A stretch of 64,000 bases of DNA from Setophaga petechia (taxonomy: Eukaryota; Chordata; Aves; Passeriformes; Parulidae), in the NCBI GenBank assembly GCA_024362935.1, contig JANCRA010000018.1:1426001-1490000 (forward strand), written 5' to 3'. The notes beneath the pieces are model-generated. The model worked only from the letters and a program-made list of their open reading frames with translations, was not told the origin of the DNA and searched no databases. A program made the position numbers and the translations under genes. Shown piece after piece: positions 26,601-33,300 of the stretch (the stretch's first letter is position 1; the number at the start of each line of letters is the position of its first letter).

Positions 26601-29070
26601 TTTATTGTCCTCATAAATCAATAAACTCAAAGAATAATCATTGAACAGCCAAGAGACGTAGCTCAGATAGTCATAGAGGGGTTTTTCTGTTTGCCTTTTT
26701 TTTTTTTTTAAATTTGGCAACAGGAACATCGTTGATTTAAAATCTAGGTTGCTTAAAATCAAAAGTTCAAAGTGCAGTCAGATACTGCACCTGCACACTG
26801 GAATTGCTGTCAGCATTTTATGTTGTTTCCAAGTCTCTTCCCTCCTGCTGTTCCATAACAAAGAGTTAAACAGGACAGGTTCAGGAAGGGGTTTGGTGAT
26901 GGGTATCAGCAGTCAGCCTGTGTCTCTCCAGGTGAGCTGGGCACAGGTTCTGGATTCTCTGTGTTCTCCTCAGTAACAAACTCCTGCTGCAAAAATCCAG
27001 GTGATTGTGCAGGGGAGGCCATTTCAGAAAGACAAGGAAGCAAAGTTTATTTCCCAGATCCTCTGGAGCCCTCAGGAATGTAACTTCCCTTTACTTTAGT
27101 GGGAAATTAGGCAGCTGGGGGCTGCTGCTGCATTTAGTATTTCTCTGGGCTCTCACTCTCTCTTTGGTCTAACAGCCACCTCCAGAACACAGGAAAATTT
27201 AAAGAACCATTTTTTATTGTTACATTTTATTTTCCCTTGTATTCTGTAACTTAATTGCCAGTGATTATTTTTTTAAAACAAGGTTTACTGCTACCATACT
27301 TGGCATAGATAAATTCTCCTGCTTAATGGGCTTGATAAACTGGCATGGATCCCAGAACCATGTGAGTTTATTGCATGGATCATCAAATCTATTAATGTTA
27401 CCAGATCCTGGTCCATAGCTCATATTTCCCATTGATACACTGAAACAAGCAAGAGAATTACAGAAAAAGCAGCTCCCACAATTGCCTCCTGCTCCTCCCA
27501 TGAACATGCATGGGTAGATGGTGGCTACTCAAAATCATGTTTCAAGCATGGAAAGTTCAACCCAACATTCCAGAGCTCTCATATCTGATCCAGAGAATCT
27601 CCCCTCTGTGGCAGGACAAAGTCTGCTGCACGCTCCTCTTTGGCAAAGCTGGAGCAACAGAAAAACCCAACTAATCAAATTTTACCTTGAGAACAAGATG
27701 TTCCTGTGTCTTCTGCTGGCAAATGCACAGCCTAGCAAGAGTAGCCCTTTAGCCATCTGCCACACACCCCCTTCCAGCCAAACCTTCTCACCTTTTCTGT
27801 GACTAAAATGAAGGTTTCTGGCAAAGAGCTCCCTGGTATTACCTGGAAATGGCCTGAAATTGAAATATTAAGCAAGGGTGGTGTCAGCTGGTGACTGAAC
27901 ACGTCGAAGGAAGCAAGCACTGTAAGAATCTAAGAGCATAAACCCAACTCTGCTCTCTGCACACAAACTGTGTGCTGCCAGGCATGCTTTGAGGGATGCT
28001 CCCACAGGGAAAAGGATGGCTGAGGATCACCCTGAAGTTTAGTGCTGCTACAGCAGATCCCTCTGATTCTTCTTTCATGCTATTTTGAGAAGGAAAACTT
28101 GAAAGTTGGCTTTGGGCTTTGTGCTGACCTGAAGACCTTGCACTTGACAATTAGAGAGGTGATGAGGTCTTTCACTTCCCAGAGCATTGATGTTTCAGGG
28201 ACATCCCTGATGCTTTGCTTCTGATTTCTTGGCATGCAGATGTCAGACATGGACAACTTTTCATCTTCAACTACAGAACCTACATCTGCTGCATGCTTAA
28301 ACCAAGATACACAAGGATCTGTATTTATGTGGCACCTTTAAGCCAAGAAATTCCAAGTTATTCCAAAAGTAATAGAACAACCTTAACCAAGTAACTTACT
28401 TGAGCTTTACCTCTAGATCACCCTTTAAAACCACTTCATTAGAGTACTCCTCTCCTCCATCCTGCAGCTATTCAAGGTTTATGCTGCCCAGGAGCTGCAG
28501 ATGGATGCTCAACATAAAACCCTGCAAGACAAGGGGGTTTTTGTGGGGGGAAGTCCACAAAAATCCCAGACTGGACACAGTCTGCACTGTACGCCTGCCT
28601 TTCCCTTTTGTGCCAGGAATTGCCAAGTGATGTGCAGTCCTTTGGGAATAAATAAAACTCACTACGGGATGTGCAGGCATGAGCGAGAGGGCATGAGAGC
28701 ACTGCAGGAATCCACACCACCTCACCTACGGAGACACTACAACCCCGCAGCCTGGAGGAGAAGAAGGGGGAGAAGGAGCAAAACTTTGAGAGAGGCTGGA
28801 CAGCCAGAGGAGGAGCAGGAGGAGGAGGAAGGTGTTCTGCAAGCCTCGGGGAAGGGCAGCAGAGGCTCCTGCCGAGGGAGTACCTTGTAACTGAGCCGAG
28901 AGCGACTCCTGATGCTGCTGGTACTTGAGCGCCGTGGCCTCAGCCTTCCTCAGCTGGCCCTGCAGCTCGTAGTAGAGCATCGCCCCGTACAGGAACCCGA
29001 ACACCACGGTCAGCAGCAGCAGCGTCTGGAAAATCCGCTTCTGTTTCCGGGAGCACATCCCGTTGCCCAT
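970..29070 (-). CDS. GOLIM4: GOLIM4 (GPP130), Golgi integral membrane protein 4; complete coding region, 16 exons
   Basis: Spliced CDS on the minus strand: 29070-28884, 16730-16656, 15420-15371, 14238-14185, 13685-13535, 12374-12292, 11754-11671, 9281-9111, 7600-7277, 6077-5851, 5427-5348, 4759-4647, 3587-3420, 3007-2939, 1538-1458, 1131-970. All introns are GT-AG, phases are continuous, and the total is 2079 nt (692 aa), against roughly 696 aa for the human protein as I recall it. The protein has a cytoplasmic tail (about 1-12) with basic CSRKQKR, a membrane anchor (about 13-33), a coiled-coil lumenal stem (about 36-245), a Q/E-rich central part (about 285-470), and an acidic tail ending in a ten-glutamate run. 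The family cycles between cis/medial Golgi and endosomes through its lumenal stem. Mammalian GPP130 is also lost from the Golgi in response to manganese and is a receptor for Shiga toxin B subunit (family knowledge). The match to human runs from the first residue to the last, so identity is secure. Confidence 0.97.
1458..1538 (-). CDS. GOLIM4: GOLIM4 exon 15
   Basis: The exon is 81 nt (27 codons) and encodes VQEDLTEEKKRELEHNAEE, then PYGENEET. The acceptor is TTTGCAG and the donor GTGAGT. It is phase 0 at both ends. Confidence 0.97.
2939..3007 (-). CDS. GOLIM4: GOLIM4 exon 14
   Basis: The exon is 69 nt (23 codons) and encodes MAGNPDQQEDNVDEQYQEE, then GEEE. The acceptor is TGTGCAG and the donor GTAAGA. 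It is almost identical to the mammalian segment. Confidence 0.97.
3420..3587 (-). CDS. GOLIM4: GOLIM4 exon 13
   Basis: The exon is 168 nt (56 codons), with acceptor AATTACAG. It encodes MEDVNPADDPNNQGEDEFEE and ends MEEHLV. The sequence GTGGTGGGTAAAG offers alternative donors. I chose GTGGGT directly after HLV because it gives the conserved HLV-MAGN junction with exon 14. Confidence 0.95.
4647..4759 (-). CDS. GOLIM4: GOLIM4 exon 12 (acidic/Gln region)
   Basis: The exon is 113 nt, with acceptor TCCTCAG and donor GTAAGT. It encodes YEHDNQHQDEGEDDDQNN through QQADES, very rich in D, E, N and Q, and ends in phase 0. It is too short and too interrupted by introns to show up as a long open frame; I found it from phase and family match. 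Confidence 0.95.
4928..5048 (+). mobile_element. CR1 LINE 3' fragment (GOLIM4 intron 11)
   Basis: The segment runs from GCCAGGCTGGATGGGGC through CCATGGCAGGGGTGTGGAATG to a TTCCAACCCAAACAATTCCATGATTCTG tail (written here in parts: TTCCAACCC, then CCATGATTCTG). This is the characteristic 3' end of avian CR1, in plus orientation. It is 5'-truncated like most copies. Confidence 0.85.
5348..5427 (-). CDS. GOLIM4: GOLIM4 exon 11
   Basis: The exon is 80 nt, with acceptor TTCTCAG and donor GTAAGA. It encodes QQAHYDNMDQDIVQGEEEQG, then IQEEEG, one of the best conserved segments of the acidic half. It ends in phase 1. Confidence 0.97.
5851..6077 (-). CDS. GOLIM4: GOLIM4 exon 10 (glutamine-rich region)
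   Basis: The exon is 227 nt, with acceptor TGGCAG and donor GTGCGA, ending in phase 2. It encodes YEQQLEQQ, the conserved LRQQQESLQQQRLRGQLLRQ block and ELQLQRQAEQGEKL. The final two bases join exon 11 to make a serine codon. Confidence 0.96.
7083..7190. repeat. Two-copy tandem duplication of about 59 bp
   Basis: The motif AGTGCTTTGAATCCCAAA followed by CTATAAA (7083-7141) recurs from 7142 as AGTGCTCTGAATCCCAAA with CTATAAA. The second copy diverges towards its end. It lies in GOLIM4 intron 9, about 90 bp upstream of exon 10 side sequence and close to the exon 9 donor. Confidence 0.65.
7277..7600 (-). CDS. GOLIM4: GOLIM4 exon 9 (Q/E-rich central lumenal region)
   Basis: At 324 nt (108 codons) this is the largest coding exon. 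The acceptor is TTTTGCAG and the donor GTAGGG. It contains the conserved block LEEEEMEQAGQPEHLEEE, followed by a stretch rich in W, K, Q and E. The composition is extremely acidic and glutamine-rich, and the antisense frames are therefore spuriously open. Confidence 0.96.
7930..7984 (+). mobile_element. Short CR1 3'-end fragment
   Basis: GGACTCGAAGATCTTAAAG followed by TTTTCCAAACTAAATGATTC and CATGATTT is the terminal portion of a CR1 element in plus orientation. It immediately precedes the four-copy tandem repeat that starts near 7999. Confidence 0.7.
7999..8877. repeat. Four-copy tandem repeat, unit 216-228 bp (GOLIM4 intron 8)
   Basis: Each unit starts CTTGTAAAACAAAATCACAA. Units begin at 7999, 8227, 8450 and 8666, so the periods are 228, 223 and 216 bp. 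Each contains TTCTGCTTGAAC, CACCAATGTGCCACT, AAAAGCTTTCT and CTAAAATTTTAGA. Copies differ by small indels and substitutions. The sequence is AT-rich with no coding content. The last copy ends at TTTAAGTTCTGAGC. Confidence 0.95.
9111..9281 (-). CDS. GOLIM4: GOLIM4 exon 8 (end of stem plus a divergent proline-rich linker)
   Basis: The exon is 171 nt (57 codons), with acceptor GCTTTAG and donor GTAAGG. The first half (TQVEEYKQLKDTLKKIPSF) is conserved. The second half is GC-rich and low in complexity, with ARGPSPQSRPPEPPAAGAE followed by four glutamines. It does not resemble the human sequence I remember at this position, so this part is probably fast-evolving linker. Confidence 0.94.
11185..11325 (+). 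mobile_element. CR1 LINE 3' fragment (GOLIM4 intron 7)
   Basis: GATCCCTGAAGTGCCCAAGG, then GCACCCTGGGATGGTGGAAG, CCATGGCAGGGGTGG and ACTGGATGGGCTTT follow the canonical order of the CR1 3' region in plus orientation. The terminal octamer repeats are eroded. Confidence 0.8.
11671..11754 (-). CDS. GOLIM4: GOLIM4 exon 7 (stem)
   Basis: The exon is 84 nt (28 codons) and encodes QQHKNLLSQHNELVVTLEDH, then KSALAAAQ. The acceptor is TGTGTAG and the donor GTCAGA. It is phase 0 at both ends. Confidence 0.97.
12292..12374 (-). CDS. GOLIM4: GOLIM4 exon 6 (stem)
   Basis: The exon is 83 nt, with acceptor TCCACAG and donor GTAGGC. After the split glutamate it encodes SLYNLREENRQLRKAHQD and continues to QLQDVK in phase 0. 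It matches the conserved distal stem segment of mammalian GPP130. Confidence 0.97.
13535..13685 (-). CDS. GOLIM4: GOLIM4 exon 5 (stem)
   Basis: The exon is 151 nt, with acceptor TTTGCAG and donor GTAAAT. It encodes SQHEELKKQHADLEEDHRR through KEQEISKLK, a strongly charged coiled coil rich in Q, E and K. It ends in phase 1 with the G of a glutamate codon. Confidence 0.97.
14185..14238 (-). CDS. GOLIM4: GOLIM4 exon 4 (stem)
   Basis: The exon is 54 nt (18 codons, phase 0 at both ends) and encodes QDSNSRYSALSVQHQMLK. The acceptor is TTTTCCAG and the donor GTGGGT. The reading frame stays open upstream through the adjacent minisatellite, so the annotated exon edge rests on the acceptor and on family conservation, not on a stop codon. 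Confidence 0.96.
14321..14766. repeat. Minisatellite, about 11 copies of a 39-41 bp unit (GOLIM4 intron 3)
   Basis: Units of the form GCTCCCCAGGACACAAATCC, then ATCCCTCCCCTGGTTTGGA, repeat from about 14328 to 14764, with occasional one- or two-base length variants. The array starts 83 bp upstream of the exon 4 acceptor on the transcribed strand. Most units are 39 bp (13 codons), which explains the long open frames seen in both strands; these are not evidence of genes. Confidence 0.96.
15371..15420 (-). CDS. GOLIM4: GOLIM4 exon 3 (stem)
   Basis: The exon is 50 nt, with acceptor TTGCAG and donor GTAAGT. It encodes (D)FLVYKLEAQETLNKGR and restores phase 0. The peptide matches mammalian GOLIM4 exactly as far as I recall it. 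Confidence 0.97.
16656..16730 (-). CDS. GOLIM4: GOLIM4 exon 2 (lumenal coiled-coil stem)
   Basis: The exon is 75 nt, with acceptor TTTTCAG and donor GTAAAA. It completes a split valine codon and encodes VYEHRSRLEKSLQKERLEH and the following basic residues, a charged heptad-type helix matching the mammalian stem. It leaves a phase-1 G that becomes the first base of an aspartate codon in exon 3. Confidence 0.97.
20581..20691 (-). mobile_element. CR1 LINE 3' fragment, minus orientation
   Basis: Read on the plus strand it is the reverse complement of a CR1 tail: TCATAGAATGGTTTGGCTTG, GAAGGGACCTTGAAGCTCA, CTGCCATGGGACACCTTCA and GGCTGCTCCAAGCC. The element therefore lies on the minus strand, the same orientation as GOLIM4. 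Confidence 0.88.
23658..23870. repeat. (AT)n microsatellite with AT-rich degenerate flank
   Basis: A pure TA dinucleotide run covers about 23658-23696. It is followed by interrupted ATATATTTATTATATATGTA-type sequence to about 23870. This is a simple repeat in GOLIM4 intron 1. Confidence 0.95.
28884..29070 (-). CDS. GOLIM4: GOLIM4 exon 1 (start codon, cytoplasmic tail, membrane anchor)
   Basis: This exon encodes residues 1-62 plus one base (phase 1). It begins MGNGMCSRKQKR, which is the conserved N-terminus of the family and fixes the start. A hydrophobic segment with no acidic residues follows (IFQTLLLLTVVFGFLYGAML), and then the start of the stem (YYELQGQLRKAEA). The splice donor after ACAAG is GTACTC. 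The exon sits inside a CpG island. Confidence 0.97.
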
Positions 29071-29462
29071 GTCCCCGGCGGGGTCCCGAGGGCCCCCCGC
29101 CCGTCACGGCTCAGCAGCGGGCGGGAGGCGGCGGCATCGGAGGCCCCGGGAGGAGCAGGAGCAGGAGGAGGAGGAGGAGGAGAAGGAGGAAGGGAAGGAG
29201 GGACGGCGGAGGCGGGGCCGGCCCAGCGTTTCAGCCCCTGGGCACGGCCGCGGCGCCCGGGGCGGTCTCTGCGGTGCGGGCAGCGGCGGGGCTCATGCCG
29301 GGGATGCTCCGCGCCCCTGCGGCCGTGTGCCGGTCCCTGCAGCCCGGGGGGGGTCTGCAGGGAACAAAGGCAGGTCCCGGCCCCGCACTGACGTGTCCCC
29401 GCTCGGCCGCGGCTCCCCCGCCGCGGGATCCCCGAAGGAAGTCCCGCTCCGGGCGCGGCCTC

Positions 29463-29508
29463 ATTGGGTCGGGCCGCGGGGCTCTGCCCTCCCTCCGGAG
29501 CGCATTGG
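29463..29508 (-). promoter_or_regulatory. Paired CCAAT boxes upstream of GOLIM4
   Basis: ATTGG occurs on the plus strand at 29463-29467 and 29504-29508, giving two CCAAT motifs on the GOLIM4 strand 41 bp (about four helical turns) apart. They lie about 390-440 bp upstream of the start codon in GC-rich DNA. Paired CCAAT boxes bound by NF-Y are common in TATA-less promoters; binding here is inferred. Confidence 0.5.
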
Positions 29509-29588
29509 GTGCCCGCCGCGTCCGTCCGCAGCGGGCCGCGCTTCCCGCCCGCCCCTCCAGCCTCCGGCTTCAGCTCCTCCGTCCCTCA

Positions 29589-29925
29589 TCCCTGCACCCC
29601 CGCATCCCCCTCAGCCCCGCATCCCCTCATGCCCCGCATCCCCCTCAGTCCCGCATCCCCTCATGCCCCGCATCCCCTCATGCCCCGCATCCCCCTCAGC
29701 CCCGCATCCCCTCATGCCCCGCATCCCCTCATGCCCCGCATCCCCCTCAGCACCACATCCCCCTCAGTCCCTCATCCCTGCATTTCCGCACTCCCTCAGC
29801 ACCGCATCCCCCTCAGCCCCGCATCCCCTCATGCCCCCCATTCCCGCATCCCCGCATCCCCTCAGCTCCTCAGCCCTTCATCCTGCATCCCCTCAGCCCC
29901 TCATGCCCTCATTCCCGCATTCCCG
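29589..29925. repeat. Minisatellite, 17-18 bp unit, in the GOLIM4 upstream CpG island
   Basis: The array alternates CCCCTCATGCCCCGCAT and CCCCCTCAGCCCCGCAT-type units, roughly 18 in total, with degenerate edges. It is C-rich on the plus strand and G-rich on the GOLIM4 strand. Three frames stay open across it, producing false proline/serine/histidine-rich ORFs. Confidence 0.9.
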
Positions 29926-30189
29926 GTGCGGGACTGCCTCGGGAACGGGGCTCATGCGGTGATGAGCAGGGCTGTGACCGCGGGGCTGTGGCAGCGGGGG
30001 TGACACCGGGGCTGTGACACCCGGGCTGTAACATCGGGGCTATGGCAGAGGGGGTGACACCCGGGCTGTGGCAGCTGCGGTGACACGCAGCACGTGCCCC
30101 AGTGGCACCGCCGGGACCGTGCGGGGCTCAGGGGCGCCGGGAAGGCAAAGCCCCAAAGAGCCTCTTGTAGCCAAGGCCCTGAGGTGTGC

Positions 30190-30380
30190 GTGGAATCCCA
30201 GGGTGGGTTGCATTGGAGGGACCTTAAAGATCACCCATGGCGGAGACACCTTCCACTGTGCAGGCTGCTCCAAGCCCTGTCCAGCCTGGCCTTGGACACT
30301 GCCAGGGATTCCTGCCCAGTCCAGCCCCTTCCCACCCTCAGAAGGAAGAATTCCTCCCCAAAATCCCATCTAAACCTACT
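30190..30380 (-). mobile_element. CR1 LINE fragment, minus orientation
   Basis: On the plus strand: GGAATCCCAGGGTGGGTTG, GAGGGACCTTAAAGATCACC, CACCTTCCACTGTGCAGGC, TGCTCCAAGCCCTGTCCAG, then CCAGGGATTCCTGCC and GAAGAATTCCTCCCCAAAAT. This is a reverse-complement CR1 3' region reaching further 5' than most copies in the window. Confidence 0.88.
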
Positions 30381-33300
30381 CATCACATTAATCTATATTT
30401 TTATAGCTTGTTGGCTGCACTTTTTTCTGGGTGTTCATTGTCACACCCTTCACTGTCCTTGGCCTTTTCTTTCCCCAGAGCCCAGCCCAGGGCACTGGTG
30501 CATCTCAGGTCAGGCTCCCAAAAATGTGCCATCCTAATTTAGTGCTCCCAAACCCCCCTGTGGTGCCAAAAAGTGTGCCACATATACTTCATCAGCATAA
30601 ATTCAAACTTAGCCTAAATACAGCTCCCTCTCCTACTGTATTTTATTACAGGACAAACAAAACCCAACCAACTCTCAAGTTAAACTAGAAAAATAAGCAA
30701 AAAACCATCAAATTAATATGCCAAAGTTATTTTTTTCCTAAATATATTTAACTCGTAAATCTGTGTTTTGCATAGGCATTATTCTGGCCTTGATAGAAAA
30801 ACAACATCAAAGAAGCTCAAGAAATTTTTATTCAAATATTCTGCATATTCCAGTAATTAATAGCAGCCACTACCGCAAGCTAATATGATTTCTACATGTA
30901 TTTCAAATATCTGTTTGATATATTCTCATTTAATGGAATCCCTCGCTCTCATTTGAGGACCAAAGTGTTTCAAATTATGAGTTAGAAGAAACTGTACTTG
31001 CTTTGAAACAGTGATGATTAAAAAAATAAAAAACAAACAAAAACCAAACCTTGTCCCTTGTCTTTAGGAAGCTTCCTGGGCTAATCAAAGTTGCATTTTA
31101 AATATTTTCTTCCAATAATGAGTGTTTCAAGTTGAGGTATTTTCATGCTGTTTAGAGTATCCGTTTCTTTCACAAAAATATTTCCAGGAAGTTTCTTAGT
31201 ATCACCCAAGCTCCAGCTCCCCTCCCTCTACCAAACTCCTTCAGAGCTGTCCTGTGCTTTTGCCATTTCCAAGCTCTTCAGGCTGAGCTCTGCTGAGTAA
31301 AATGAAATAATTCTTTATTTTTGGACTGAGACTTTCAAATCACTGGGGGTGATTTATACTTCAGCATTACAGCTCTTCAAGTGATTTAATTTTTTTGTGT
31401 TTCCACTTGTTGCTTACATCACCACTCATAAAACCAGTCTGTGTCTTCAGTTTTGATTACTTTGCACTGGAGAACAATTGGCTGACATTTCAAAATGTTT
31501 AAAATGATGAATGTAAATTTAAAAGGCCACTGAACCCACAGTGTTATTTAATATCTATTCCAAATACATTCAATTGATTATGGTGTAAATATACTTTATA
31601 CTCTGCTAGTAGAAATTGGCGATATCATTAACAAATACTAGGGGAAAAAAAAGCAAATGACTATCTCATTTTGTTTAATCAAATATTACTTATATTCTGT
31701 AGCTGCTAGTGATAGATCTCTTCAGCTCGTGTAAATTGTGATTCTCCATGAACAAACCAATTAAAGTTGAAATGAGGAATTTATTGGGAGCAAGGAACTA
31801 TTATGCAAAGCTATTAGGCAAATTTGAATTGGAAGTCCCAAAATAGAAAGGTTTGGACCTAAAAGAGGCTGTAATATATTAAAAAGCATTAAATTAGTCG
31901 CTAGGAGAGAAATGCAACTTGGCCTAATCTCTGGGTACGTTCCTGATGGATTCAGGAGGTGAGGGATGGGTGGTTTCCAGCATGGGGAGCTGGGAGGCTG
32001 CAGAGGGAATTGGGGGCAGGAGTTCACCCAGAGCCATTTGTCAGCTCTGCTTTCCTTTCCTGGCCACAGGAGGCTTGAGCAAGCCTCAGCCCTTGGCCAC
32101 AGATTGGCCAATTCCATCAGATAACCAAGGAACGTTGAGCACAATGAAGTTCCTCTAAGTTGTGAGAAATGTATAAACTATAACCCTGCAAGCTCCAGGT
32201 ACTCAGACCTGGGTAACTGAGAACCTGACCAGGGGAGAGATGTCAGAAAAATCCCATTTCCTTTGGACACACATCCCTTTCCTTCCCACAAGATGTGGGA
32301 AGTGCACCCCTCTGTAATTTGGACACCACAGAACTACATTTTTTGTTTTTCTTGTTTCCTTTGTTTGTTTTCCTCCTCATAAGATAATTTTCTTGTATTT
32401 TATGTCACTTTTTTCACTAAACTCGATGCCACAATTATTTCATCTCTAATAAAAATGATCATTGAACAGCTTTGGGTTTTTCCAGAATGATGTAATGAGC
32501 ACAGCAGGTAAACAGATCAGGCAGCAGGTCTTTTATTTATTTTTATTTTAGTTTAAACTTCCCAGTCAATGGATCAGAGATCCCAAGCGATGGAAATGCA
32601 CAGGGCAGGTTGTCTCACACAAGTCACAGAACATTTCTTTGCCTGCCAAAAGTTCAGGAATGTCCTGGCAGGGCATTTTGTTGTTACCTCTCCAGCTACA
32701 AAGTACATTCCAGCTGCAGATTTTTAACCTTTTTGTCCAATGGCTAAAGCTTACTGAGACATACAAGGATTGTTTTAACATGCAGTGTCATCTCTTAGCA
32801 ATCAGGAGCTGTAGGAATAAAAGGATTTGACTTGAAGAGGTGAATGCTCCTGGGAAAACTGAATTTACCCCTGCTTGAGGTCATAATTTGTGACACTGGG
32901 GGAAATCAGGATTTTTATAGCTGAGCTATGTCTGAGTGTCCAGACATAGGAATTTTTGAGTAATCAATTGAACTCTGTTTGCTGATGTCCAGACTGGAGG
33001 TGAAAAGAGGAGGACTGTGTTTTAATATAGAAAGTTCTGTGCTATTTAATATTCTGGGGGAAAAAGAATCAAACATAAGGCATCCCAAACTGGACACTCC
33101 AAGGTATCAGAGCTTTGACATTTATGTTCTGGTGCCCCCAGTTCTGCATGTGGAATAGGAGATGATGATTGACTTTCACTTCATGGATGCACAAAAAGAC
33201 ACCTTTTTGTGAATCTTTCATTATTCATGGTAATAATGGGGATGAAACAGTGGTGAGAAAATTTTGTGGAGATGCAAGGAGTAATTCAAACAATTCCTCA

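Larger units (their letters stand above)
16731..28883 (-). other. GOLIM4 intron 1 (about 12.2 kb)
   Basis: This is the longest intron, as expected for a first intron. It contains a CR1 fragment at 20581, an AT microsatellite at 23658 with AT-rich flanks to about 23870, and a small duplication near 23952-23998. Otherwise it is unique sequence. One short open frame at 27265-27507 (minus) has exon-like edges but no family match; it is treated as a finding, not as a gene. Confidence 0.75.
28880..30130 (-). promoter_or_regulatory. GOLIM4: CpG island promoter of GOLIM4
   Basis: GC content and CpG density rise sharply from the exon 1 donor through about 30.1 kb, then fall to background. The island covers exon 1, the 5' UTR and the upstream region. 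It contains GC-box-like sequence (GGCGGGGCCGGCC near 29210). No TATA box is evident, consistent with a broad housekeeping-type promoter. The transcription start cannot be placed from sequence alone. Confidence 0.85.

Noticed and set aside
29063..30017. Plus-strand ORFs of 179-299 aa, rich in P, S, A and H.
   Set aside because: They lie antisense to GOLIM4 exon 1 and run through a tandem repeat in a CpG island. GC-rich DNA lacks stops, and there is no domain or splice evidence.
31761..32144. Minus-strand 127-aa ORF, considered as a gene or LTR-internal frame.
   Set aside because: There is no recognisable domain, no promoter and no splice context. The surrounding sequence shows no clear LTR termini or target duplication.
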